Below, in pieces: positions 8,254 to 15,679 of a DNA stretch of 43,923 nt. The notes beneath the pieces were generated by a model. The model was given only the letters and a program-made list of their open reading frames with translations. It ran no database searches and was not told where the DNA came from. The first letter of the stretch is position 1, and each line of letters begins with the position of its first letter. Made by a program: the position numbers and the translations under genes. Origin of the DNA: an uncultured Christensenella sp. (GTDB taxonomy: Bacteria; Bacillota; Clostridia; Christensenellales; Borkfalkiaceae); contig CAJUGP010000005.1 of NCBI GenBank assembly GCA_910586365.1, positions 1-43,923 on the forward strand. The letters run 5' to 3'.

Positions 8254-8739
8254 ATGAGCGATTTGACCGACAAGCAATCCGCGGAGCTTTCGAGCAAGCT
8301 GCAATCGACGGGAATTTTCGTAACGTGCGGCAAAAGCACGCCCAACATAATGGTGACGCACCTCGGCACATTGGGCAGGCTGTGGGGGCGCAGCGTGTTC
8401 ATGCTGCCCATACGCAGCTCCAAGTATTCGTACCAGATAGTGACGCAAACCAAGAGCTTTGCGCTCAACGTGCCCGCGCGCGACATGCGCACGGAAATCG
8501 CGCTTTGCGACACGATATCGGGGTTTAAGTGCAACAAGTTCGAAACGCTCGGACTGCACCCCAAGCGCGCAAAAAGCATAGAGGCGTACATACTCGGCGA
8601 ATGCGGGCTGATAGTCGAATGCAACGTGATTGCGACAATCCCGCCCGAAAGCGTAACGCCGCTCGTGCCCAGCCTGTTCGACACGGCGCGCGCGCACACC
8701 CTGTTCGTCGGCGAAATAGCAAACGCCTACAAAAACTGA
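8254..8739 (+). CDS. Flavin reductase-like FMN-binding split-barrel protein
   Basis: The 161-residue protein matches the flavin-reductase-like split-barrel fold in length and pattern. LGTLGRLWGRSVFMLPIRSS and the following SFALNVP correspond to the strand and loop region that binds FMN in this family, and ECGLIVECNVI to a late barrel strand. Members are NAD(P)H:flavin oxidoreductases or small flavoproteins; the exact substrate cannot be read. A promoter at 8193-8221 drives it. The gene at 8752 follows after 12 bases and is probably co-transcribed. Confidence 0.75.
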   Translation: MSDLTDKQSAELSSKLQSTGIFVTCGKSTPNIMVTHLGTLGRLWGRSVFMLPIRSSKYSYQIVTQTKSFALNVPARDMRTEIALCDTISGFKCNKFETLGLHPKRAKSIEAYILGECGLIVECNVIATIPPESVTPLVPSLFDTARAHTLFVGEIANAYKN

Positions 8740-8751
8740 CCGCATCGAAGC

Positions 8752-9561
8752 ATGAGCGGCTTTAAAATAAATTTCCTGCTGCAAGCCCCCGAAAAAATCA
8801 AGCCGTTCGGCAAAAAACCGAACTACTCGCTGAGTTGGTTCGGCTTGACCGACGGCTTGCTGTGGATAGAGGTCGGCGCGCAAACGCTGTACGAATACGG
8901 CGAGCACGCGCAAAAACGGTTCAGGCTCAAACAAAAATACAACGACTACTATCTGGCGCGGTTTGCGGAAGACTTTTCCGCAACGTTCGAGCATGTATCC
9001 GAATCCGTTCCGCAAGAATTGTACGATAGCGTAGAGCTTTTCGACGCCGACGTGCAACGCTGGTCCGACCGCTATGCCGAGCAAGCGGACGACGCCGACA
9101 ATACCGACGCATTGAGCTACGACGGGTTTTGCGAGCTGAACGAGTGGCGCGACGCTCGGTCGTTCGACTCGGCGCATCTCGTCGGCGGACCGCGCATAGG
9201 CTGTTTCAGACTGAACGACAAAATAAAAATCGTATGGACAAGCGACGCGCCGCTTAACCTTTGGTCGTCGCCCGTCGGCTGTTACGAAATCGAATACACC
9301 GCGTTCGTCGCGGCGGCAAACGAGTTTTACGCGACGTTTACGGCGGCAATGGACAGGCAAATAGAAATCGCCGTCGAGGCTATACCGAAAAAAGTCAAGC
9401 TCGACGGCGCGCAAATCGCGCGCGAGCACGCGACAAGAAAGGCGGAATTTTCAAACGCCTTGGCGTATCTCCGCGACGGCGGTAAGCCCGCTACCGATTG
9501 GGGCAAAGTAAACGCGCTGTACGCCGCGCTCAAACACGATTTAAGCAAACCGCGCGGCTAG
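8752..9561 (+). CDS. DUF5984-like protein of unknown function
   Basis: A 269-residue soluble protein without signal peptide or membrane segment. The start region (INFLLQAPEKIKPFG, then LSWFGLTDGLLWIEVG) resembles the DUF5984 family, which is found scattered in bacteria and has no known activity. A central segment (FDSAHLVGGPRIGCFRLNDKIKIVW) and the helical C-terminus show no catalytic motif I recognise. It is translated 12 bases after the flavin-reductase-like gene and ends before a strong bidirectional terminator. The family assignment is a memory-based guess; the coding call is firm. Confidence 0.5.
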   Translation: MSGFKINFLLQAPEKIKPFGKKPNYSLSWFGLTDGLLWIEVGAQTLYEYGEHAQKRFRLKQKYNDYYLARFAEDFSATFEHVSESVPQELYDSVELFDADVQRWSDRYAEQADDADNTDALSYDGFCELNEWRDARSFDSAHLVGGPRIGCFRLNDKIKIVWTSDAPLNLWSSPVGCYEIEYTAFVAAANEFYATFTAAMDRQIEIAVEAIPKKVKLDGAQIAREHATRKAEFSNALAYLRDGGKPATDWGKVNALYAALKHDLSKPRG

Positions 9562-9615
9562 CTCGAATACCCGTATACTTGCGCGCCGCACCGATAAAAG
9601 AAAATCGCCATACGC

Positions 9616-9648
9616 AAAAGCTCTCGAACAGTCGAGAGCTTTTTTGGA
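9616..9648. terminator. Bidirectional terminator between convergent genes
   Basis: The stem AAAAGCTCTCGA (9616-9627) pairs perfectly with TCGAGAGCTTTT (9632-9643) around ACAG. T runs follow on both strands. It separates the plus-strand pair ending at 9561 from proS ending at 9676. Confidence 0.93.
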
Positions 9649-9675
9649 TTTTTATTGATATATATGCGCCCCGCC

Positions 9676-11121
9676 TTAATACGCGCGAGCGAAATATATA
9701 CGGTGCTTGGCGGGCTTGCCGCAGCAAGCGCACTTATGCTCATGCGCATGCGCTTGGTCGGCGTGGAACACGCGCGAGGTGGCGGCGAGCTCCTGCTTGA
9801 TTTTCGCCTCGCACGCCTCGTCGCCGCACCAATACGCGTCGCAAAAATTGCCACCGTCGAGCGCCGCGCGCATTTCGTCCATATTCGACACGGGCACGAT
9901 ATGCGTCGCGGTAAACGCGTTTGCCTTGTCGAACATGCTCTTGGTAATCTCGTCCAACAGCCCGACGACGCGCGTCGCCAGCTCGTCGATGGGCAGCGTG
10001 AACTTGTCGCCGCCGTCGCGACGGCAAACCGTGACGACGCCCGCGGCGAGGTCGCGTCCGCCCAGCTCGATACGCAGCGGCACGCCGCGCAGCTCCCAAT
10101 GATTGAACTTAAACCCGGGCGAAACGTCGCGCTCGTCGAGCGTCACGCGCACGCCCGCGCGGTCGAGCGTATTCTTGATTTCCGCGGACTTTGCCGCAAC
10201 CTCGGGGTTTTTCGCGCCGCCGATGGGAATGACCACAGCTTGGAACGGCGCGACGGGCGGCGGCAGGCACAGCCCGCGCTCGTCGCCGTGCGCCATTATG
10301 ATAGCGCCGATAAGCCGCGTGGAAATGCCCCAGGACGCCTGATACGCGTACTTGTGCGTGCCGTCCTTATCCAAAAACTTGATATCGAAAGCGCGTGCGA
10401 AATTGTCGCCGAGATAGTGAGTAGTGCCCGCCTGCAAGCTCTTGCCGTCCTTCATCATGGCTTCCATGCCGTACGTGGCGACCGCGCCCGCAAACTTTTC
10501 GCGCTCGGACTTCCTGCCGCACAGTACGGGCAGCGCCAACACGTTGTTGGCAAGCTCCTTGTACACGTCGAGCATTTCCAGCGCGTCGGCGTTCGCCTCG
10601 TCGGCGCTCGCAAACGCGGTATGCCCCTCCTGCCACAAAAACTCGCTTGTGCGCAGGAACGGACGCGTCGTCTTTTCCCAACGCACTACGTTCGCCCACT
10701 GATTGAGCTTTAACGGCAAATCGCGGTACGACCCAATCCACTTGGAATACATATTACCGATAATCGTTTCGGACGTGGGGCGCAGCACCAGCTTTTCGGC
10801 AAGCTCGGTCTCGCCCACGTGCGTCACCGTCGCCACCTCGGGCGCAAACCCCTCTACGTGCTCCGCCTCGCGCATCAAAAACGACTGCGGAATGAGCATG
10901 GGGAAATACGAATTGAGCACGCCGTGCGCCTTGAACCGCTTATCCGCCTCGGCTTGAATGCGTTCCCACACGGCGTAACCGTACGGGCGGAAAACCATAG
11001 TGCCCTTGACGGGTCCGTAATCGCACAGCTCCGATTTGAGGCATACGTCGGTGTACCATTTGGTGTAGTCGGTGTTGATGTCGGCTATCTGATTGACAAA
11101 TTTGTCGTTGTTGTTCGCCAT
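9676..11121 (-). CDS. proS: Prolyl-tRNA synthetase, short archaeal/eukaryal type
   Basis: The enzyme charges tRNA-Pro with proline. The chosen start (MANNNDKFV, 11121) gives 481 residues; it has GGAG eight bases upstream and lies downstream of a promoter, whereas the longer frame begins inside the promoter. Class II synthetase features are visible: motif 2 (RWEKTTRPFLRTSEFLWQEG), the PTSE segment (LRPTSETIIG), the anticodon-binding domain in the last third, and a C-terminal zinc-like segment (CACCGKPAKHRIYFARAY) typical of the type without the editing insertion. The length and C-terminal extension identify the archaeal/eukaryal type, which many Clostridia carry. Confidence 0.96.
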   Translation of the reverse strand: MANNNDKFVNQIADINTDYTKWYTDVCLKSELCDYGPVKGTMVFRPYGYAVWERIQAEADKRFKAHGVLNSYFPMLIPQSFLMREAEHVEGFAPEVATVTHVGETELAEKLVLRPTSETIIGNMYSKWIGSYRDLPLKLNQWANVVRWEKTTRPFLRTSEFLWQEGHTAFASADEANADALEMLDVYKELANNVLALPVLCGRKSEREKFAGAVATYGMEAMMKDGKSLQAGTTHYLGDNFARAFDIKFLDKDGTHKYAYQASWGISTRLIGAIIMAHGDERGLCLPPPVAPFQAVVIPIGGAKNPEVAAKSAEIKNTLDRAGVRVTLDERDVSPGFKFNHWELRGVPLRIELGGRDLAAGVVTVCRRDGGDKFTLPIDELATRVVGLLDEITKSMFDKANAFTATHIVPVSNMDEMRAALDGGNFCDAYWCGDEACEAKIKQELAATSRVFHADQAHAHEHKCACCGKPAKHRIYFARAY

Positions 11122-11147
11122 AGCGCGCTCCGAATTGATTTTGATAC

Positions 11148-11176
11148 ATTTTACCACAGCGAAAAGAATAAGTCAA
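11148..11176 (-). promoter_or_regulatory. Promoter of proS
   Basis: On the minus strand TTGACT (11176-11171) and TAAAAT (11153-11148) are separated by 17 bp, about 27 bases before the proS ATG. Confidence 0.8.
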
Positions 11177-11201
11177 CACTACAAACCATATGTTTGACGT
11201 T

Positions 11202-11259
11202 TGCAAGCCGAAGGCTTGGCGACTGTCGTGTGCAAGCCGAAGGCTTGGCGACTGCCGTG
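11202..11259. repeat. Two tandem copies of a 29-bp unit
   Basis: The unit TGCAAGCCGAAGGCTTGGCG followed by ACTGTCGTG is repeated head to tail with a single T/C change. Each copy contains the palindrome AAGCCGAAGGCTT, so each can form a small hairpin. Two copies with no spacer rule out a CRISPR array. Confidence 0.8.
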
Positions 11260-11275
11260 TGTTTACCGTGACGGT

Positions 11276-11430
11276 GGTTTTGCCGTGCACCCGAATAGAA
11301 ACGTAACGTATTATAAAAAGGCATCATTTCGAGCACGCGCGTCAGCGCGTAGTCGAAAAATCTATCCTTATCGCAAAAGAAGATTTCTCCGCTACCGTCA
11401 CCCCGAGCGTAGTCGAGGTGTCCGAGCGAA
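11276..11430. repeat. Diverged copy of the dispersed intergenic repeat
   Basis: GGTTTTGCCGTGCACCCGAA (from 11276) matches the start of the repeat block at 16-38 with one change. CATTTCGAGCACGCGCG followed by TAGTCGAAAAATCTATCC matches its core with an insertion. A second, opposite-sense variant (CACCCCGAGCGTAGTCGAGG) follows. Together with the 29-bp tandem unit this fills most of the gene-free stretch 11177-11615. Confidence 0.65.
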
Positions 11431-11615
11431 CCGCCGCAAAGTGGCAAGCCAAACTATTTGCGACACCCGATTATTTATCAAGCATCGGTCTTTATTCGGG
11501 TGCGACGCCCACTACCGAAAAAGTCCACACTCGTCGGTCGTCAAACATTCGTTTTGCAAACCGCATTCCTCAAATCACCGATTATAAAAGCTTGTCCGCG
11601 CGCATATATTCTAGT

Positions 11616-11873
11616 ATGAAACTCACTTGGGAAACCGCACTGATATTCGTCGCCGCCGTCGCGCTCGTCGCAACCGTCGCTTGGGTAATGCGACTGAAAA
11701 CGCGCGGTGTGCTGCGCGTACTGATAAACTCGATAGCGGGCGGCGCGCTGATTGCGGGGCTGTCGGCGTTCAACATAATAGTGCTGCCGCTCAACGCGTT
11801 CAACGCGCTCATAATCGGCGCGCTGGGCTTGCCCGGCGCGGGCGTAGTCGTCGCGGCGGCGTTCCTATTGTAG
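11616..11873 (+). CDS. BofA-family pro-sigma-K processing inhibitor-like membrane protein
   Basis: The 85-residue protein has a hydrophobic N-terminal segment and a long hydrophobic C-terminal half. NSIAGGALIAGLSAFNIIVLP followed by LNAFNALIIGALGLPGAG follows the BofA pattern. In Bacillus, BofA is an integral membrane inhibitor of the SpoIVFB protease that activates sigma-K in the mother cell. Here it is only an indicator of a spore-forming ancestry, because no other sporulation gene is in the window. The ATG at 11616 has no Shine-Dalgarno sequence. A possible -10 box (TATATT, 11605-11610) lies five bases upstream, which could mean a leaderless message. The gene stands alone. Confidence 0.75.
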   Translation: MKLTWETALIFVAAVALVATVAWVMRLKTRGVLRVLINSIAGGALIAGLSAFNIIVLPLNAFNALIIGALGLPGAGVVVAAAFLL

Positions 11874-12056
11874 CGAAAAGGCTCGACCGTACGCCGAACC
11901 TTTTCACACCCGTCGGCGACTGACCGAATAGCGTGTTGCTTCGAGGTCGGTCGCCAATAGTTTAGTTGATTATGCGCGCGAAACGCGGCGGTTGCGAACG
12001 CTGTCGCGCGCGGAAATTTCTTACTTGCTCTCGTCGCGACTATGCCGCGGCGAACT

Positions 12057-12779
12057 TTATGCCGACTTTTCCACGGCGAAGCTTTGCGTGTACATATAGC
12101 CGCGGTCGGTCTGTACGCGCGCTATCACGCGCCAGCCGCGCGTCGTGCGGCGGCAGTAAACGACGCTGCCGTCGCGCATTTGCACGTCGCCCGAGTAATC
12201 GGTCACGCGCACCGAAACGGCGTCGCCGAGCGCAAGCCGCGCAAAGCTTTGGTTTGCCGCGCCGTTTACAAACCGCTCGCGGCGCGCGTAGGTCTCTGCG
12301 CAGTTGTTGGTGATGCCGAGGTAGCCGAGCGACTCGCCGACGCGCACCGCCGCTTCGTCGGCGAACGTCCAATACCACCCGACCATGCCGCGGTCGCGCA
12401 AATATCTGTTGAGCGCGAGCGAGCCGCCGCCGTGCGAATAGCTCTTGTCGAGCGCGGCGTTGCCTCTGCCCAACAGCTCCAAAATCTCCGCGAAATCGTC
12501 TACGGAGAGCGGCGAACCGCCCAAGCCCTCCAAGCGCGCTACGGGCATTTCGGGCAAAACGGCTTTCATTTTGTCGAGCATTGCGCCGCTGTCGTCAAAC
12601 GTTATCGCCACGGTCTGCGCCAGCATGCCGCGCTGCGTAAGCGTCGATTTGAGCTTATCCACAATTGCGGTTTTGTCCGTCTTAATCTCGAAAACTAGCA
12701 CGACGTCGGCGTTCTCAATCTCGTCCAGCACTTGTTCGAGCGTGGGGATTTTTTCTATTATAACATTGAGAAACGCCAA
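12057..12779 (-). pseudogene. Glycerophosphodiester phosphodiesterase, N-terminal part missing at the prophage junction
   Basis: The frame (240 residues from a TTG at 12779) matches the second half of the GDPD TIM barrel: IPTLEQVLDEI, FEIKTD, then YSHGGGSLALNRYLRDRGM and WYWTFADEA. Intact enzymes carry upstream the HRG, PENT and E-x-D motifs that bind calcium and the substrate phosphate; these are absent. An in-frame TGA lies just upstream and the sequence turns AT-rich within a few codons of IPTL, at about 12750. The simplest reading is that prophage integration split the gene, leaving a 3-prime remnant that cannot hydrolyse glycerophosphodiesters. A C-terminal extension of about 60 residues (VSVRVTDYSGDV and later) is not part of the catalytic domain. 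Confidence 0.75.
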
Positions 12780-12786
12780 AAATCAA
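12757..12786 (-). promoter_or_regulatory. Outward promoter-like sequence at the prophage edge
   Basis: On the minus strand TTGATT (12786-12781) and a perfect TATAAT (12762-12757) are separated by 18 bp and point into the truncated GDPD frame. A transcript would start near 12750, downstream of the TTG used to define that frame. Confidence 0.5.
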
Positions 12787-12876
12787 GCCTTTTAGGGCTA
12801 AAATATAGGAGTAAGCAAGGAATAATCTGCTTTTAACTACTCTTTATGACAATTAACCCCATTTTGAATTTTGTTA

Positions 12877-13245
12877 TTATTCACCGTCACTATCCGTTCG
12901 AGTAGTACCTTTGGGATTTCTTCCTGACTTCTTTTTCTCATAGGTATTATCTCGAATAGGTAAACGGTCAACTTCTTTCATAATTCTTTCTGCCGATCCG
13001 TTGCCTCCCATATCGTGATACGGGGCATATAAGTAATCGTACAGATTCTCATATTCATCTTTTGTAATCCATCCTCTACGAATGTATTTCATTCCAAGTT
13101 CAACAATGCGATCGTGTCCCAATCCGACCAACATTTTTGATCGATTGTCTTTTTTATCCATTCGCTTTTGTATAAAAGCCCACAACCCGGTGGACGCCAA
13201 TATCGAACCGATAAATGAAAAGATTAATGTTATCCAAAATTCCAT
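12877..13245 (-). CDS. Phage membrane protein, holin-like
   Basis: The 122-residue protein has one N-terminal membrane segment (about residues 3-25, WITLIFSFIGSILASTGLWAF) and a conserved cytoplasmic part (YIRRGWITKDEYENLYDYLY, then GGNGSAERIMKEVDRLP) that I associate with small proteins in lysis modules of clostridial phages. The tail is basic and disordered (KKKSGRNPKG). It starts 18 bases after the reverse transcriptase stop and is the last prophage gene before the chromosome junction. A holin or spanin-like role is inferred from position and topology only; no endolysin gene accompanies it. Confidence 0.6.
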   Translation of the reverse strand: MEFWITLIFSFIGSILASTGLWAFIQKRMDKKDNRSKMLVGLGHDRIVELGMKYIRRGWITKDEYENLYDYLYAPYHDMGGNGSAERIMKEVDRLPIRDNTYEKKKSGRNPKGTTRTDSDGE

Positions 13246-13263
13246 AGCGCAACCTCGTTTCGG

Positions 13264-14466
13264 CTATCCCGGAATATCGGTGATAACCATCTTTTTATTG
13301 ATTATAGTGATTTTCTTACTGAACAGGGTTTCATATAACGAAAGCAAACCTTCTCTCTGTTGTTTAGACATAAGTTTGTAGAAACTACCCATCCAACTTT
13401 TGAACATGTTCTCGATGTAAATATATGGAACATCACCACTCTCGACCTTTACAGCGAGTTTCTTCAGCTTTCTACGAAAGAGTGTAATTTTGTCTGGTTT
13501 AATCCGTTTATACACCTTTCCCTTATCTGTAAGCTGGTATCTTATTTGAAGAAACGTAAGTGTACTGTTGATTTTGACTATCTTTGTTTTCTTTTCGTTA
13601 ATATGTATTGATAGCTCATCCGCAATTCTTTTTACGTTTTCCAAAATATCATATAGTTTTTCTTTGGACGGATTCATCACATACCAATCGTCCATATACC
13701 GTCCGTAAAATTTTTGTTGTGCGACGTATTTAACATAAGTATCGATTTTATTAGGAAAATATATCCCTATCGTTTGTGAAAGTTGGTCACCTATATTAAC
13801 GGACTTCGGCATAAACTTTTGTCCGATTGGTAAATTTGCGCTCTCTGTTTTTCGCCGATACTTCAATTTGTCAAATACACCATAAAAACAATCAAAATAT
13901 TCTTCATCCGTCATCGCAGACACGTCTATTTCAAAACCTTTAAATATAACGGTCAATAGCCAGTCTACATACGAATCGTCGTCTACAAGTTTGAGCAACT
14001 CTCGTTTTGCCAATTCATGAACGACATTGTCGTAGAATTTCTGAAAGTCGCCAAACAAAACCCATCCTTCGTTTCCGTACAACTTGTAATATTTCCGCAA
14101 ATGCACTTCGAATCGTTTACGCTGAAAGCCTATACCTCGCCCCTTGATTGATGCGCCGTTATCATATATGATTTTACGCTTAACCTTCGGTAGCAAAATA
14201 TCATCGCATAAAACATGACGAATTATTCTGTCATCTACAGACAAACTTGTGATAGGTCTTACCTTACCCCGCTCATGCAATTCGAATTCGCTAATCGCGC
14301 CGTTTGTTAACGTTTCATTCTCGAGAGCATCTTTAATTCGAAATATCCCGTGAAGAAAACTTAATTGAAACTGCTGCGTTTGCTCTTTCCATTTGCTGGT
14401 TTTTACCGAAGCAAGGTAAGCCTTATACAAGTTGTTGGCGTCGCAAAGAATATCTTTATAAGTCAT
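13264..14466 (-). CDS. DGR reverse transcriptase
   Basis: The 400-residue enzyme copies the template-repeat RNA into cDNA with errors at adenines. Reverse transcriptase motifs in order: the fingers segment GKVRPITSLSVDDRIIRH (67-84); the SIKGRGIGFQ segment (106-115); motif A, LFGDFQKFYDN, with catalytic Asp140; the DGR hallmark IGDQLSQ (225-231), which fits the [IVL]GxxxSQ signature of DGR enzymes; motif C, YMDD (257-260); and LSIHINEKKTKIV as motif D. No maturase or endonuclease domain follows, so this is not a group II intron protein. It begins 111 bases after the template repeat. Upstream of its ATG only GGTG resembles a ribosome binding site. Confidence 0.96.
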   Translation of the reverse strand: MTYKDILCDANNLYKAYLASVKTSKWKEQTQQFQLSFLHGIFRIKDALENETLTNGAISEFELHERGKVRPITSLSVDDRIIRHVLCDDILLPKVKRKIIYDNGASIKGRGIGFQRKRFEVHLRKYYKLYGNEGWVLFGDFQKFYDNVVHELAKRELLKLVDDDSYVDWLLTVIFKGFEIDVSAMTDEEYFDCFYGVFDKLKYRRKTESANLPIGQKFMPKSVNIGDQLSQTIGIYFPNKIDTYVKYVAQQKFYGRYMDDWYVMNPSKEKLYDILENVKRIADELSIHINEKKTKIVKINSTLTFLQIRYQLTDKGKVYKRIKPDKITLFRRKLKKLAVKVESGDVPYIYIENMFKSWMGSFYKLMSKQQREGLLSLYETLFSKKITIINKKMVITDIPG

Positions 14467-14577
14467 AAATTATTCACCGTTGTAACAATATTTACCATAG
14501 TAAATTGCATCTGGCTTTATTATTCTCCTTAAAGGATAGGACAGCTTCTCCTTCCCTATTGGTAATCTTAGGGAATC
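14467..14577 (-). other. Spacer between template repeat and reverse transcriptase
   Basis: These 111 bases between the template repeat and the RT start continue the reading frame of the template (DSLRLPIGKEKL and onward to YCYNGE) and stop two codons before the RT start. In the Bordetella phage DGR the equivalent spacer is part of the RNA needed to prime cDNA synthesis, and the same role is inferred here. Confidence 0.55.
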
Positions 14578-14663
14578 CGGACGAACCCCATTAGTGTTGT
14601 TCGCGTTGTTGTAGTTCGCATTGCCATTGTTGTTCACGTAAGCAAAGTAGTTCGAAGAAACGA
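14578..14663 (-). repeat. DGR template repeat (TR)
   Basis: This 86-bp stretch matches 15698-15783 at a constant offset of 1,120 bases. There are 11 mismatches, all at positions where the template has A on the coding strand (T on the given strand): 14592, 14595, 14597, 14607, 14612, 14616, 14622, 14630, 14631, 14639 and 14652. The other 60 non-adenine positions are identical. In frame it is rich in AAC and AAT codons (NNNGNANYNNANNTN), which adenine mutagenesis can turn into many amino acids without making stop codons. Confidence 0.96.
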
Positions 14664-14679
14664 TACAAATTTTCAGAAG

Positions 14680-15165
14680 TTACCCTTTTAAACATGACTT
14701 AATTTTGTTATCCCGTTGACGCCACTTTTTTATCAAATCGATTTCTCGATCGATAGCGGATTGAAACGAATCGAAAATATTAATATCCACATCAAATATT
14801 TTCACAATTTCTTGAATGGAAAATATCAATTGATGGCAATTACCGATTGCGGCATTCAGCAATGCACGTCGCTGTTCCCACTCCGCCATCGTAGTCGGAT
14901 AAATGCTTTGAGCCGACAATAAATTGTTCATGAGTAATCGCGACGTCATATCAATACTCTTTTTGTTATTTAGCATTAGATATTCGTAACGCGCGAAATT
15001 CTCTGTTTTATCTTTTCCGTAAGCATACCTCAAACGCACAAAGTTTTTCAAGTCTTTAATTCCGTAATTTCTTTGCGCGAGATCGATAAGCATATCGTGA
15101 ATTTTTACGGAATACATTATCGGTTCATATCTCGATTCTTTTCTGTTAATTACAAGTACACTCAT
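14680..15165 (-). CDS. avd: Avd-like DGR accessory protein
   Basis: A 161-residue, strongly helical, basic protein between the target-side genes and the template repeat, the standard place for the accessory variability determinant. Avd proteins form a pentameric barrel of four-helix bundles that binds the RT and the template RNA. Helical segments are visible at about 15-35, 45-75, 80-125 and 135-158 (for example RYEYLMLNNKKSIDMTSRLL), and basic residues are concentrated at the C-terminus. I assign the family by size, helix pattern, charge and position; residue-level homology could not be tested. The ATG overlaps the stop of the small XkdX-like gene (ATGA), implying coupled translation. Its stop lies 17 bases before the template repeat. 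Confidence 0.75.
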   Translation of the reverse strand: MSVLVINRKESRYEPIMYSVKIHDMLIDLAQRNYGIKDLKNFVRLRYAYGKDKTENFARYEYLMLNNKKSIDMTSRLLMNNLLSAQSIYPTTMAEWEQRRALLNAAIGNCHQLIFSIQEIVKIFDVDINIFDSFQSAIDREIDLIKKWRQRDNKIKSCLKG

Positions 15166-15302
15166 TCGTAATCTTTTCCGGTGATTTCCTTAAATTCTTT
15201 TTTCGTAATCCAACCCATCTTGACCGCGTTACGGACACGTTCTTCGTTCCATACACGCAAATCAAACCATTCTTTTACCTTACAGTAATTCTTGCTATGC
15301 AT
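15162..15302 (-). CDS. XkdX-like small phage protein
   Basis: A 46-residue protein beginning MHSKNYCKVKEWFD with GGAG 9 bases upstream. The pattern KVKEWFDLRVWNEERVRNAV followed by GWITKKEFKEITGKDYE is that of XkdX family proteins, tiny tail-module proteins of Bacillus PBSX-type and clostridial phages with unknown role. The stop codon TGA overlaps the avd start. The frame is short but the coding signal is clear from the family pattern and the translational coupling. Confidence 0.8.
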   Translation of the reverse strand: MHSKNYCKVKEWFDLRVWNEERVRNAVKMGWITKKEFKEITGKDYE

Positions 15303-15315
15303 AACGGTATTCTCC

Positions 15316-15630
15316 TTATTCGAGTTCTATGTTTGCCATCATGGCGATATATTCCAAATCGGCGCGATTCTTGATGGCAGTAAGCTCGGCTTCTGTCATG
15401 TCGCGCAGGATGAACCAATACGCATTCTCGTAAAATATAACCTGTACAAGTGCCATGTTACTATGGTTTTCGACCTTACCCTCACTATCCGTAATGACAA
15501 CGGACGAAAGCTTTCCTGCAAAGGTATCTTCGGTTAATTCGCTTTGAGAAATAAAGTTATTCCCGTTAAGTTTCAGATTGTCCAAAACCGTTCCGTCGGA
15601 CAATTCGATTTTATATATTTTATCTTCCAT
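15316..15630 (-). CDS. Small phage tail-module protein, unknown
   Basis: A 104-residue acidic protein (MEDKIYKIELSDGTVLDNLK) lying between the DGR target gene and the XkdX-like gene. Small proteins of this kind are common after tail-fibre genes in clostridial phages, but no function is established. Residues 1-60 look beta-rich and the C-terminal DMTEAELTAIKNRADLEYIAMM looks helical. Its start lies in a copy of the recurring AATTCAAAATGG leader with AAAGGA upstream. It follows the target gene by 49 bases. Confidence 0.65.
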   Translation of the reverse strand: MEDKIYKIELSDGTVLDNLKLNGNNFISQSELTEDTFAGKLSSVVITDSEGKVENHSNMALVQVIFYENAYWFILRDMTEAELTAIKNRADLEYIAMMANIELE

Positions 15631-15659
15631 TTTGAATTTTCCTTTAATTTAGATTTTTC

Positions 15660-15674
15660 GGGGCACACGGCCCC
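15660..15674 (-). other. Hairpin/cruciform downstream of the DGR variable repeat
   Basis: GGGGC (15660-15664) and GCCCC (15670-15674) form a perfect five G-C stem around a 5-base loop, five bases after the target stop codon. There is no T-tract on the coding strand after it, so it is not a normal terminator. In the Bordetella phage DGR a hairpin in the same place is needed for target recognition during mutagenic homing. Confidence 0.75.
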
Positions 15675-15679
15675 TCAGA

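Noticed and set aside
12740..12880. tRNA gene as attachment site
   Set aside because: No cloverleaf or T-loop sequence was found at the junction; the host side is the GDPD coding sequence.
14470..14679. A 69-codon gene covering the template repeat
   Set aside because: It has no ATG, GTG or TTG start with a ribosome binding site. It is better explained as template RNA plus spacer, with the frame inherited from a variable-protein end.
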